Assembly: GCA_041675005.1 (NCBI GenBank)
Contig: JBAYUQ010000014.1
Span: 10,214-74,213 of the forward strand
Origin: PGYR01 sp041675005
GTDB taxonomy: Bacteria > Bacteroidota > Ignavibacteria > Kapaibacteriales > UBA2268
Length of the DNA: 64,000 nucleotides
Reading direction: 5' to 3'
Shown here in pieces: positions 55,881-64,000 of the stretch. Under the pieces are notes generated by a model that did not search any database, was not told the DNA's origin, and saw only the letters and a list, made by a program, of their open reading frames with translations. Within the stretch, counting starts at the first letter, position 1, and each line of letters begins with the position of its first letter. The position numbers and the translations under genes are program-made.

Positions 55881-57194
55881 TTACATACCAAATTTCAGCT
55901 CAACTTGGCGAGCTATATAATCACGAATTGGCTCTACGGATATCTTGTCGATTATCTCTTGTGAGTAAGCCAATAGTAATAGTGCTTTCGCAGTCTCAGG
56001 TAATATCCCTCTACTTTGAAGATAGAACAATGCGTCTTTGTCAATCGAACCAGTCGAAGAACCGTGACTACATTTCACATCATCAGCGTAGATTTCTAGT
56101 TCTGGCTTCGCATTAACTTTTGCCGTGTCAGTCAGCAATACGTTCTTGCTTGATTGATAAGCATTAGTTTTCTGCGCATCGGGACGAACTAATATCTTAC
56201 CGTTGAAAGTACCGATAGATGAATCACCAAGCACACCTTTGTAAAGCTCATTGCTCTCGCAGTGTGGAGTAGCGTGATCTACCATAGTGTGGTTGTCTAT
56301 TAGATTGCGTCCGCTTCCATAGTAATAGCCATAGTAATGAGTCTCTATGTTCTCACCATTGTGAGTTGTACCTAGGTCATTACGGACGAATTTACCATTA
56401 AGAGTTATAGTATTGCTTGTGTAGTTCGAATCTCTTTCTTGCTTCGCTTCCGATTGTGCGAAATATATACCATTGTCAGTATCGTTTTGGAACTTTATAT
56501 GCTCCAATTGAGTGTTATGACCAACAAATATTTCAGTACTTATATTTGAGATTCCTATGTTATCGCCAATCGTGTGATTAGTCTCATATATCTTCAAATC
56601 AGAGTTATCTTCTGCTATTATCAAATTCCGGGCTTGCTTGAATTGAGTACCGCTTCTCGAATCTACTATATTGATTATATGCAATGGATTTTCTTCTACT
56701 AAGCCCTTTTTCGCTTTGATGAATACACCATCAAATGATAAGGCGGTATTAAGTGAAGAAAACACATTCGCGTCATTTTTCAGATATTTGTTGAAGTGTG
56801 CATCAATGTCTTCTTTGTTCTCACTAAGAGCTGATTTCAGGCTCTTTACTTCCAAAGAAGTATCAAAGCTAGAAAGCTCTTTGCTATAAAAACCATTGAC
56901 TATAACAACGTAGTTATCTATTCCATCAACTTTTAACTTTTGAATATCCTCAGCAGTTATGCTATGATTCGTATCTGTGATATCTAATCTGAAATCAAGT
57001 CCATTAAGGAAACCCACATTAGTGTATTTCCAGAGCTCGTTTTTCAGAGTGGGCAATCCCTTTGCTTCGAAATGCTTGATAGCATCGACTCTAACTTTAT
57101 GCTGAGTAGAATCTTTATGTCCATTCAGATGATTTTCGTAGATATCGAAACCGCTAAGTATTCTTTCTTTAAAATTATTTCCTTGTATAGGCAT
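55881..57194 (-). CDS. sufD: Fe-S assembly scaffold component SufD
   Basis: 437 aa. Right-handed beta-helix SufB/SufD family: HSITAEDIQKLKVDGIDNYV, NSNYTSNTITLNGKFVRNDL, VDHATPHCESNELYKGVL and ADDVKCSHGSSTGSID with the conserved histidine. SufD forms the SufBC2D scaffold. The order sufB-C-D-S matches many Bacteroidota. Immediately followed by sufS; 9 bp after the sufC stop. Confidence 0.95.
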   Translation of the reverse strand: MPIQGNNFKERILSGFDIYENHLNGHKDSTQHKVRVDAIKHFEAKGLPTLKNELWKYTNVGFLNGLDFRLDITDTNHSITAEDIQKLKVDGIDNYVVIVNGFYSKELSSFDTSLEVKSLKSALSENKEDIDAHFNKYLKNDANVFSSLNTALSFDGVFIKAKKGLVEENPLHIINIVDSRSGTQFKQARNLIIAEDNSDLKIYETNHTIGDNIGISNISTEIFVGHNTQLEHIKFQNDTDNGIYFAQSEAKQERDSNYTSNTITLNGKFVRNDLGTTHNGENIETHYYGYYYGSGRNLIDNHTMVDHATPHCESNELYKGVLGDSSIGTFNGKILVRPDAQKTNAYQSSKNVLLTDTAKVNAKPELEIYADDVKCSHGSSTGSIDKDALFYLQSRGILPETAKALLLLAYSQEIIDKISVEPIRDYIARQVELKFGM

Positions 57195-57203
57195 ATTTAC
57201 TCC

Positions 57204-57974
57204 TTATGCAGTCTGTTCTTCTACAGCGTGATCTTTTACCCAATCGTAACCTTTTTCTTCTAGTTCTAGTGCCAATTCTTTACCACCAGATTTTACTATT
57301 TTACCATCAGCTAGTACGTGTACAAAATCAGGAACTATATAGTTAAGTAATCTTTGGTAGTGAGTGATTAGTACGAATGCGTTATTCTCATTTCTAAGTG
57401 CGTTCACACCATGCGAAACTATTTTCAAAGCATCAATATCTAATCCTGAATCCGTCTCGTCTAATAAGGCCAATTTCGGCTCTAGCATAGCTAGTTGGAA
57501 AATTTCATTTCTCTTCTTTTCACCACCAGAAAAACCTTCGTTAACCGCACGGCTCATGAAGCTTTTGTCGATTTCGACTAGAGCAGATTTCTCTCTCATA
57601 CGAGCAAGAAAATCTTTTGGAGAAAGTGGCTCTTCGCCTCTCGCTTTTCTAATAGCATTTACAGAAGATTTCATAAAGTTAGCGTTGCTGACACCCGGTA
57701 TTTCTACAGGATATTGGAATGCTAAAAATATTCCTTTCTGTGCTCTTTCGTGTACTTCTAAATCTGTGATGTCTTCCCCTTCGAAAAGGATTCGTCCACC
57801 ATTTATTTCATAATCTTCTCTACCAGCAATAACTGAAGCCAAAGTACTTTTTCCAGAGCCATTCGGGCCCATTATAGCGTGTACTTCGCCAGCGTTAACT
57901 TCTAAGTTCAATCCTTTCAAAATCTGATTATCTTCTATTTTCGCTTGTAGATTTTCTACTTTCAATAATGACAT
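57204..57974 (-). CDS. sufC: Fe-S assembly ATPase SufC
   Basis: 256 aa ABC-type ATPase. Walker A IMGPNGSGKST (residues 34-44), signature FSGGEKKRNEIFQ, Walker B LALLDETDSGLDID, and ITHYQRLLNYIVPDFVHVL as in SufC. Works with SufB and SufD in cluster assembly. Lies between them in a single operon, 40 bp after sufB. Confidence 0.96.
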   Translation of the reverse strand: MSLLKVENLQAKIEDNQILKGLNLEVNAGEVHAIMGPNGSGKSTLASVIAGREDYEINGGRILFEGEDITDLEVHERAQKGIFLAFQYPVEIPGVSNANFMKSSVNAIRKARGEEPLSPKDFLARMREKSALVEIDKSFMSRAVNEGFSGGEKKRNEIFQLAMLEPKLALLDETDSGLDIDALKIVSHGVNALRNENNAFVLITHYQRLLNYIVPDFVHVLADGKIVKSGGKELALELEEKGYDWVKDHAVEEQTA

Positions 57975-58014
57975 TTAAAACTCCTAATTCTAATTTTCTT
58001 TGTTGAAATTGGGA

Positions 58015-59466
58015 TTACCCAACGCTACCTTCTAAACTGATAGCTAATAATTTTTGTGCTTCTACCGCAAATTCCATCGGTAATTTATTCAATACTTCCT
58101 TCGCATAACCATTAATGATTAGCTCCATTGCTTGCGCTTCGTCCATACCACGTTGGCTACAGTAGAAGAGAATATCTTCTGATACTTTCGATGTAGTTGC
58201 TTCGTGCTCTACGACTGATGATGAGTTCGCAATCTCGATATAAGGGAACGTATGAGCTCCGCATTTATCACCGATTAGTAGCGAATCACATTCCGAGAAA
58301 TTACGTGAGTTTTTCGCATTCTTAGTTATATTAACTAGACCACGATAGCTATTCTCGCTCTTACCAGCTGAAATACCTTTTGATATTATACGGCTACGAG
58401 TGTTTTTACCAATATGAGTCATCTTAGAACCAGTGTCGGCTTGTTGGAAATTATTTGTAACTGCAACTGAGTAAAACTCACCGATTGAATTATCGCCTTT
58501 CAGTACACAGCTAGGATATTTCCAAGTAATAGCAGAGCCAGTTTCCACTTGCGTCCATGAGATTTTTGAGTTTTCACCTTCGCAAAGTCCACGCTTAGTA
58601 ACAAAGTTGTAAACTCCACCTTTACCGTTCTTATCACCGGGGTACCAGTTCTGAACTGTAGAGTATTTCACTTCTGCGTCTTTGTGAGCTACTATTTCTA
58701 CTACTGCCGCGTGGAGTTGATTCTCGTCTCGCATAGGAGCAGTACAACCTTCTAGATAGCTCACATAGCTTCCCTCATCAGCAATGATAAGAGTACGCTC
58801 GAATTGACCAGTCAGAGCTGCATTCATACGGAAGTACGTGCTTAGCTCCATAGGGCAACGTACACCTTTGGGAATATAGCAGAACGAACCATCGCTAAAC
58901 ACAGCTGAGTTAAGTGCAGCATAGTAATTATCAGTAGTTGGTACTACCGAACCTAAATATTTCTTAACTAATTCTGGATGCTCTTTTACAGCTTCGCTCA
59001 TTGGGCAGAAAATAACGCCCATTTCTTTCAATTGTTTTTGGAAAGTTGTTTTGACTGACACACTATCGACTACAATATCAACGGCAACACCAGTTAAACG
59101 CTTTTGCTCATCGATAGATATACCCAGCTTTTTGAATGTATCTAGTAATTCTGGATCGACTTCATCTAAACTGTCTAATTGTGGTTTTTTCTTTGGTGCA
59201 GCATAATAATACACGTCTTGATAGTCTATTTTGGGGAAATCTACTTTCGCCCACATAGGATCTTTCATTGTTAACCAATGTCTATAAGCTTTCAATCGCC
59301 ACTCTAACATAAACTCTGGCTCTTCTTTCTTCGCAGAGATAAAACGGACTATATCTTCGTTCAATCCTTTAGGGGCAAATTCTTGCTCTATATCGGTAGT
59401 GAATCCGTACTTATAGTCACTGGTGGTTACTTCTTCTATTAGCTTATCTTCATTGAAATCAGTCAT
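58015..59466 (-). CDS. sufB: Fe-S assembly scaffold SufB
   Basis: 483 aa. EFMLEWRLKAYRHWLTM, SVVPTTDNYYAALNSAVFSD, GVRCPMELSTYFRMNA, EGCTAPMRDENQLHAAVVE and CDSLLIGDKCGAHTFP are conserved SufB segments, including the C-terminal Cys (DKCGAH). Scaffold on which the cluster is built. Starts 1 bp after the Rrf2 gene stop, so it is translationally linked to the regulator. Confidence 0.96.
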   Translation of the reverse strand: MTDFNEDKLIEEVTTSDYKYGFTTDIEQEFAPKGLNEDIVRFISAKKEEPEFMLEWRLKAYRHWLTMKDPMWAKVDFPKIDYQDVYYYAAPKKKPQLDSLDEVDPELLDTFKKLGISIDEQKRLTGVAVDIVVDSVSVKTTFQKQLKEMGVIFCPMSEAVKEHPELVKKYLGSVVPTTDNYYAALNSAVFSDGSFCYIPKGVRCPMELSTYFRMNAALTGQFERTLIIADEGSYVSYLEGCTAPMRDENQLHAAVVEIVAHKDAEVKYSTVQNWYPGDKNGKGGVYNFVTKRGLCEGENSKISWTQVETGSAITWKYPSCVLKGDNSIGEFYSVAVTNNFQQADTGSKMTHIGKNTRSRIISKGISAGKSENSYRGLVNITKNAKNSRNFSECDSLLIGDKCGAHTFPYIEIANSSSVVEHEATTSKVSEDILFYCSQRGMDEAQAMELIINGYAKEVLNKLPMEFAVEAQKLLAISLEGSVG

Positions 59467-59467
59467 T

Positions 59468-59905
59468 TCAACCTCGATTATTTTTTGTTTCTATTTCTAC
59501 AAAGTGATGCTCAGCAATATCTTGCAATGAAGTCTGAATGAAAACATCCTCAACTTTCGTTTGCAATAGCTTTATTGGTCCATGCAAATGACAATTTTCC
59601 TTCTTCTCACAATCCTTATCACCTGATACACAATCTACAAGTTCTGGCCTTGATTCCAGCGAATCTAGTATATCCATCAATTTGATTGTATCAGCTGGTC
59701 TAGCCAAGAAATACCCTCCTTTGGTACCTTGCTGAGAATCTAACAACTCTGCTCGCATAAGCTTCTGCATAGTTTTAGCTAGAAAATCATAAGATAAGTG
59801 AAGGTTCTCTGATAGTGATTTAGCAGTGAATAGATTGCCAGGATGCGAAGCCATATATTGCATGGCTAATATCCCATATTCTACTTTTTTTGACAGTCGG
59901 AGCAT
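59468..59905 (-). CDS. Rrf2-family Fe-S-sensing regulator of the suf operon
   Basis: 145 aa. Winged-helix N-terminus LSKKVEYGILAMQYMASHPG with the recognition part HLSYDFLAKTMQKLM, as in IscR and SufR. Cluster ligands are likely Cys92, Cys99 and Cys105, with His106 or His108 nearby, in almost the same positions as in IscR (92, 98, 104, 107). First gene of the suf operon, so it probably autoregulates the operon by sensing cluster supply. The palindrome just upstream is a candidate operator. Confidence 0.9.
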   Translation of the reverse strand: MLRLSKKVEYGILAMQYMASHPGNLFTAKSLSENLHLSYDFLAKTMQKLMRAELLDSQQGTKGGYFLARPADTIKLMDILDSLESRPELVDCVSGDKDCEKKENCHLHGPIKLLQTKVEDVFIQTSLQDIAEHHFVEIETKNNRG

Positions 59906-59928
59906 ACTTATTCTTAAATTTGTTTGTT

Positions 59929-59942
59929 CGTTATCTCTAACG
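59929..59942 (-). promoter_or_regulatory. Candidate operator CGTTA-GAGA-TAACG for the Rrf2 regulator
   Basis: A perfect 5-bp inverted repeat just downstream of the -7 box, near the expected transcription start. Position fits repression of the suf operon by its first gene product; binding is inferred. Confidence 0.45.
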
Positions 59943-59945
59943 TTT

Positions 59946-59977
59946 CAAAAATAAGTGTATTTTGGTCTTATTTCAAA
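59946..59977 (-). promoter_or_regulatory. Promoter of the suf operon
   Basis: On the minus strand TTTG (59977-59974), a spacer of exactly 20 bp, and TATTTTTG (59953-59946) match the Bacteroidota -33/-7 consensus TTTG/TAnnTTTG. Best promoter match in the window. Confidence 0.65.
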
Positions 59978-60068
59978 TTTATTTGGAATTAATTTTGAAA
60001 ATAAATTCCACGAACTATAATATTGGACAATTAAGTAAGGATTTTGTAATTAATTATTCTAGTTAATT

Positions 60069-60233
60069 GGACTAAAGTCCTAAATGGGTTCGAGCATTTA
60101 CAAATCCGCCGGTTAAAACCGACGGCAATACATTCTAATTACTTACAAACTATTTGTTTAGATGACCTAATGTATTGCCGTTGACTTTAGTCAACGGATA
60201 CAAACATTCTCCCAAACAAAGTGACTTTAGTCA
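60069..60233. repeat. Cluster of CTTTAG-centred palindromes
   Basis: GGACTAAAGTCC (60069), CCGCCGGTTAAAACCGACGG (60106), CCGTTGACTTTAGTCAACGG (60178) and TGACTTTAGTCA (60222). All are inverted repeats with similar outer flanks (TATTGCCG...) and different arms. The 59906-60620 gap holds these repeats, a half element and no gene. Confidence 0.6.
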
Positions 60234-60264
60234 CAATGAAAACCGATGGTAATACAATCCTATA

Positions 60265-60313
60265 AATTCCCCTCTCGAGGGGTGGACTGCGTCAGCAGGA
60301 CGGGGTGGTAATT
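60265..60313 (+). repeat. Half-copy of the palindromic element, shortened
   Basis: AATTCCCCTCTCGAGGGGTGG has the outer hairpin with its loop removed. The inner arm ACTGCG-TCAG-CAGG is imperfect, followed by ACGGGGTGGT. A degenerate left half like that at 20771. Confidence 0.6.
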
Positions 60314-60403
60314 CTGTTGAACTATTTTCTAGACTTTTCTGTCACGTCAAAATTGTAAAATTCAGAGACTCAGTGAAAACTCTGATATAGTCAGCAACCT
60401 TTA

Positions 60404-60507
60404 CACCTCCCTAAATCCCTCCTCAAGGAGGGACTTTCAACATCTTATAGTTCTATCAGCAATCACAACACCCACCTAAATCCTCCCTCAAGGGAGGACT
60501 TTCAACA
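60404..60507. repeat. Direct repeat ACACC...CCTCC...ACTTTCAACA, two copies
   Basis: Copies at 60404-60442 and 60468-60507 share CCTAAATC and ACTTTCAACA around a hairpin CCCTCC-TCAA-GGAGGG or CCTCCCTCAAGGGAGG. The arms again vary while pairing is kept. Confidence 0.5.
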
Positions 60508-60620
60508 AATTTAGCCCCTTTGCTTGCAAAGCAGCAGGCATGGTCAAAGTGGGTTTGGGGGGTTAGAGACGTATGCACTTCGATGCCGCTCAGTGAAAAC
60601 AATACGTCTCTACCCTCTCA

Positions 60621-62852
60621 CTACTCAGTCGGCAAACGGAAAGTCACACCTATATATATTTCTCTTCCTTTAGTTGGTCCCCAAACCGATGATGTATCGA
60701 AGTATGGGCCAAACGGATTGTCCCAACCAACTATTGGTCTTATTTGTCTGTAATCTAGTAAGTTTTCGCATCCAACATATACATCGAATTGATCGAAGCT
60801 GTATGTGAATTGTGGGTTTATCACGAAATACGATTCCGAGAAATCTGGTCTTTGGTATTCGATTGGATTTGACTCCGTTCTTGGTAGTCTCTGTTGACCA
60901 AACCAATGTAAATTAACATCAAAGTGGTACTCTTTCGATAGTGGTTTGTAGCTAAATGAAGCTAATACTTTATGCTTTGAATTGAATGGCAATTGCACGT
61001 TAACTCCATCTACCACTCGGTACACATCTAAGTAATTATAACCTGCTTTGAATTCTACCTGATCCCATAGCTTAACGAAGAACTCTAGTTGCAAGCCATT
61101 ACTAATGCTTGGGTCTTCGAAATTCTTGATTATCGCCTTAGTTGGGTCTGAATCATAGTCTGGGAATATCTGATTTTGGAATTCCGTTCTATAAAAATCA
61201 AACATAAAGTGACCTATTACATCTTCGTCTTCAGTATTGAAATTCTGAGTCAAACTGAATCCATAGTTCAATGCTTTTTCTGGTTTCATAGCTTCTGCGA
61301 ATACTATATCTCTAGAGCTAACAAGTAAGTTGATATTCTCGCTGAATAGATTTGTAGTCCTCCATCCCGTTCCTATATTAGCACGCAATGTAGTGTTCTC
61401 GGTCGCATTGTATTTTACTAAAGTACGCGGAGTGAACATAGTACCGAATTGATTGTGATTATCGACTCTAGCACCTACTATCCAAGTAAAAGTATCATCG
61501 AAGAAATTCATAGTATTCTCAGCGAAGAATCCCGGAATAGTCTCATCTTTTATATACTCACCCCCATAAGTTCTACCTAGTGAATTTTCAGTAAAGTCAA
61601 TATTCTCATTCAAGTTCATATATCGAATACTCGCACCTGTCTTCAATGTATGGTCTGAATAATTCATCTCATACTGCAAGTTACCATACATATTCGTCTG
61701 GTTCGCTTTGTAATCTACGGTTCCAAAAACAGACTTTTGGTCTTGGTAGAAACCAGAGGCAAAAACTGAAAAATTATGTGTTTCATCCATTCTATACCCT
61801 ACTCTTGCAGAGAATTCTGGTTGGTTTATATCAACTGACTGGCCATAAACTGAAGAGCTTCCCTTATCTGTATCAGTATTATAATTAGTCTGACCACCAG
61901 CTCTATTCTCATTCAAATATCGTAGTGTGATTTTGCTATTCCAACCGAGTTGATGTTCATCGCCCATAGACCATTTGTTGAATAATGAGTAACGGGTAAT
62001 CTGCGGTACATCGAGGAAATTGTCATTATCTCTATCGAATTTATCAGCTGGCTGAGTTGTATGAAACGAAGTTATATTACTCCAATCTCCAGTTTTGAAA
62101 GTATAATTAGCGTTTAGCTGCTTTTCCATAAAGCTATTCATGTAGATATTCACTAATAGTTTATCCGAATTGTATCGCTCTTTTGTTATCACATTTATCT
62201 GTCCGCTTATCCCTTCGAACCCTTGCAATACACTATTCGCACCCTTCGATACGAATATATTATCGACCAATGGCCCTGGAATACTACTGATACCATAAGT
62301 ATATGACAGCCCCATAATCATAGGGAATCCATCGACTAAAACTTGATTATAAACTCCAGAAAGTCCTAATAGACGCAACTCTTTCGAGTTAGTGATGACG
62401 TTCGTAGTTTGTGGCTGTACAGTAATCTGAGTTTCAAAAGCACCTGCCAAATCGCAACATGCCGCCTTGCCCAATTCAGTTTGGGTAATTTGTTCGGTCT
62501 TGATAGCACTCGAATTAGAGATGATAATCCCCGGTTTCTCTGCTATTACGTTTATTGCTTCCGATGTAGCGTTTTCTTCTAAGTGAATCATCACAAATTT
62601 TTGATTTTTCACTAAGACAGTATCTGGTTCATGACCAACGTAAGTTGCTATTAACTTTTTGTTTGTTATGCCTTTCGTAGATATTTCAAACTTTCCTTCA
62701 CTGTCGGTTGTTGTACCGACTTTCGAATCTTCCCAAAACACATTCGCGCCGATTAGCGATACGTGTTTAGTATTCATCACAACACCCTTTATCGTCTGTG
62801 CTGCAACTAATACAGGGAAAAGTAATACTAATATAATTAAGTACTTTTTCAT
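60621..62852 (-). CDS. TonB-dependent outer-membrane receptor
   Basis: 743 aa. Signal peptide to AAQ, then a CarboxypepD_reg-like domain (IKGVVMNTKHVSLIGANVFW, TTTDSEGKFEIS), a plug with ELRLLGLSGVYNQVLVDGFP, and a beta barrel ending in REIYIGVTFRLPTE. The segment LGKAACCDLAGAFETQITVQ marks the subgroup regularly paired with HYC_CC_PP proteins. Such receptors import metal complexes or similar substrates. The partner gene lies 143 bp upstream on the same strand. Substrate unknown; copper or other metal uptake is a family-based guess. Confidence 0.88.
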   Translation of the reverse strand: MKKYLIILVLLFPVLVAAQTIKGVVMNTKHVSLIGANVFWEDSKVGTTTDSEGKFEISTKGITNKKLIATYVGHEPDTVLVKNQKFVMIHLEENATSEAINVIAEKPGIIISNSSAIKTEQITQTELGKAACCDLAGAFETQITVQPQTTNVITNSKELRLLGLSGVYNQVLVDGFPMIMGLSYTYGISSIPGPLVDNIFVSKGANSVLQGFEGISGQINVITKERYNSDKLLVNIYMNSFMEKQLNANYTFKTGDWSNITSFHTTQPADKFDRDNDNFLDVPQITRYSLFNKWSMGDEHQLGWNSKITLRYLNENRAGGQTNYNTDTDKGSSSVYGQSVDINQPEFSARVGYRMDETHNFSVFASGFYQDQKSVFGTVDYKANQTNMYGNLQYEMNYSDHTLKTGASIRYMNLNENIDFTENSLGRTYGGEYIKDETIPGFFAENTMNFFDDTFTWIVGARVDNHNQFGTMFTPRTLVKYNATENTTLRANIGTGWRTTNLFSENINLLVSSRDIVFAEAMKPEKALNYGFSLTQNFNTEDEDVIGHFMFDFYRTEFQNQIFPDYDSDPTKAIIKNFEDPSISNGLQLEFFVKLWDQVEFKAGYNYLDVYRVVDGVNVQLPFNSKHKVLASFSYKPLSKEYHFDVNLHWFGQQRLPRTESNPIEYQRPDFSESYFVINPQFTYSFDQFDVYVGCENLLDYRQIRPIVGWDNPFGPYFDTSSVWGPTKGREIYIGVTFRLPTE

Positions 62853-62995
62853 TTTGATTTCTTTTTTTGAATTTATAATACACTTTCCGAATATTATTAT
62901 TCGGATATTAAAATAACTCTAAACTTTACGAATGGATTAATAATTCTAAGCCTAAACAGGACATAGGATCACTTTCCAAATTAACGCGAGTTAGT

Positions 62996-63427
62996 TTAGA
63001 TTAAGTATTGTTCGTGTATTATATGTAGGGATTGCCTCATAGATATAGGAGGAGGCGACTCATAGACTAGAAAGTTATCTGACTCCGAAGATAGGACTTC
63101 GGTAGTTGTGTAAGCAGTAACTACAGCTTGCAATACAGATAATTGCTCTAAGCTGACTTTGTTGTAAGCTATATATTGTTCTTTGTTTTTTAGCTCCTGA
63201 GTATCATTCTCACAGCAATTATCTTCTTCAGTAGTTTGAACTGGTTCATGGCATGTAGGTACATCTTTCTTAACAGCTTCATCGTGCCCGCAATGATCAG
63301 CTTTTACGTAAGCCGTGACATTCTTGACATCGCCATTGCACAAGTGCTTATTCATCACTATCCCAGTAGTTGAGAAAGTGAAAGCAAGCAAAAGAATTGC
63401 TGATAATATTTTTGTGCGTAGTTGCAT
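62996..63427 (-). CDS. HYC_CC_PP family protein (variant HLC)
   Basis: 143 aa from ATG 63427; the frame also opens with TTG six bases earlier. Signal peptide MQLRTKILSAILLLAFTFST. Family motifs: NKHLCNGD (HLC in place of HYC), an internal His/Cys-rich part (KADHCGHDEAV, TCHEPV), NCCEND (CC) and YESPPPI (PP). These proteins sit before TonB receptors in Bacteroidota and are thought to handle metals. TATATTTG (63431-63438) is only 3 bp from the ATG, so the mRNA may be nearly leaderless. Confidence 0.8.
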   Translation of the reverse strand: MQLRTKILSAILLLAFTFSTTGIVMNKHLCNGDVKNVTAYVKADHCGHDEAVKKDVPTCHEPVQTTEEDNCCENDTQELKNKEQYIAYNKVSLEQLSVLQAVVTAYTTTEVLSSESDNFLVYESPPPISMRQSLHIIHEQYLI

Positions 63428-63510
63428 GTACAAATATACGAATTATAATATAAGATGTTGTTATAGGGGTGAATATATGATTTTTTGTTTATGCTCTCCA
63501 ATTACCTTGA

Positions 63511-63713
63511 TAATTCCCCTTTTTGGGAAAAAAGGGGTGGCAGACGCACGCAGTGTGTCTGACGGGGTATTTACATATCCACAAAGTTTATTATTAACTG
63601 ATTCTATAAATCTATTGTTATACTTTTTTACTCTATTTTGTCTTTCTACTCTTCAAACACCCCGTCAGCTAAAGCTGCCACCCCTCTTTCGCTGTGCTTA
63701 AAGAAGGGAATTC
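63511..63713 (-). repeat. Palindromic ~205-bp element, copy E5 (inverted)
   Basis: Same element in the opposite orientation: CAGCTTTAGCTG arm on one side, CAGACGCACGCAGTGTGTCTG on the other, with the AT-rich core (TTGTGGATATGTAAATA on the minus strand) between them. No cyclase fragment nearby. Confidence 0.82.
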
Positions 63714-63728
63714 AGATTATTAAATATT

Positions 63729-63750
63729 GCCGATGACTTCAAGTCAACGG
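63729..63750. repeat. Palindrome GCCGATGACTTCAAGTCAACGG
   Basis: Near-perfect inverted repeat, same family as the repeats at 54488 and 60178 but with centre TTCAAG. Confidence 0.55.
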
Positions 63751-63780
63751 TTTGTATATTCAGTAGCTCCCTCGAAACAC

Positions 63781-63848
63781 GTTCATTGAGCTTGTCGAAA
63801 TGCGGTCATTGAGCTTGTCGAAATGCGGTCATTGAGCTTGTCGAAATG
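63781..63848 (+). repeat. Three 23-bp tandem repeats GTCATTGAGCTTGTCGAAAT
   Basis: Three consecutive units (GTTCATTGAG at 63781, GTCATTGAG at 63805 and 63828). An inverted unit (TTCACTTCGACAAGCT) follows at 63865, and GAAACAC and GTGTTTC flank the block. A known kind of Bacteroidota intergenic repeat. From 63881 to the window end nothing else is seen. Confidence 0.65.
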
Positions 63849-64000
63849 AAAGTGTTTCCTACCGTTCACTTCGACAAGCTATTAGATTAGCATTCTTATA
63901 ATAATTAGATTTGTAGATTATTAATCAGGTTAAATATCTGAACAACCAAGAGGAGTTTAGGTGAACTATTTCGGCGTCTAAACTGTAGGGTTTATACTGA

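Noticed and set aside
60520..60753. Open frame of 77 codons on the plus strand at the 3' end of the TonB receptor gene
   Set aside because: It overlaps the receptor coding region antisense and repeat sequence, with no recognisable domain.
63781..63848. Short tandem repeats as a CRISPR array
   Set aside because: Units are directly adjacent with no variable spacers and no cas genes are present.

Overview
The window is AT-rich chromosomal DNA from a Bacteroidota-like bacterium (FCB group). Supporting signs are C-terminal type IX secretion (T9SS) sorting tails on several large secreted proteins, putative promoters with the Bacteroidota -7 motif TAnnTTTG, a HYC_CC_PP-family protein beside a TonB-dependent receptor, PD40/OmpA envelope proteins, and many genes without a clear Shine-Dalgarno site. 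The mix would also fit deep-branching relatives such as Ignavibacteria or Kapabacteria. The genus cannot be fixed from sequence alone. No rRNA, tRNA, CRISPR array, transposase or integrase was seen.

Layout. 0-3.5 kb: the 3' end of trkA and two tandem trkH potassium-transporter genes. 3.9-12.6 kb: a signalling cluster with a TPR receptor lacking an output domain, a TPR receptor with a class III adenylate cyclase, and a lipoprotein carrying a two-component-type propeller, Y_Y_Y domain and cyclase. Three copies of a roughly 205-bp palindromic element lie here, each bracketed by copies of the cyclase 3' end. 12.6-20.5 kb: an O6-alkylguanine DNA methyltransferase, two unknown secreted proteins, a Pif1/RecD-like helicase, tandem GT-C glycosyltransferase paralogs and a cytochrome b561-like protein. 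21-27.7 kb: T9SS cargo, namely a CotH/lamin-tail protein and an SBBP-propeller/lectin protein, with a DUF1801 gene between them. 27.9-32.3 kb: a compact seven-gene phage-derived cassette containing a Mu gp36-like gene, a small membrane protein, endolysin, tail fibre and gp29-type portal, but no terminase, capsid or integrase. 33-38.5 kb: surface-sugar genes (Gfo/Idh dehydrogenase, DegT aminotransferase, FemAB/GNAT transferase) interrupted by an islet of two DUF genes. 38.5-54.3 kb: M15 peptidase, FMN reductase, BNR-repeat T9SS protein, two tandem PPK2 kinases, a methyltransferase, an OmpA/PD40 protein, a lipid methyltransferase, thioredoxin, azurin, a Deg protease and a YadA-head-like surface protein. 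54.6-59.9 kb: a complete Rrf2-sufB-sufC-sufD-sufS operon with a recognisable promoter and candidate operator. 60.6-63.4 kb: a TonB-dependent receptor and its HYC_CC_PP partner.

Two themes run through the window. One is tandem paralog pairs (trkH, TPR receptors, GT-C, PPK2). The other is several families of intergenic palindromes whose flanks are conserved while their hairpin arms change in both strands together, so that pairing is kept. The most unusual features are the palindromic elements tied to the cyclase gene ends, the reduced phage cassette, and the sensor receptors that end in adenylate cyclase instead of a histidine kinase.
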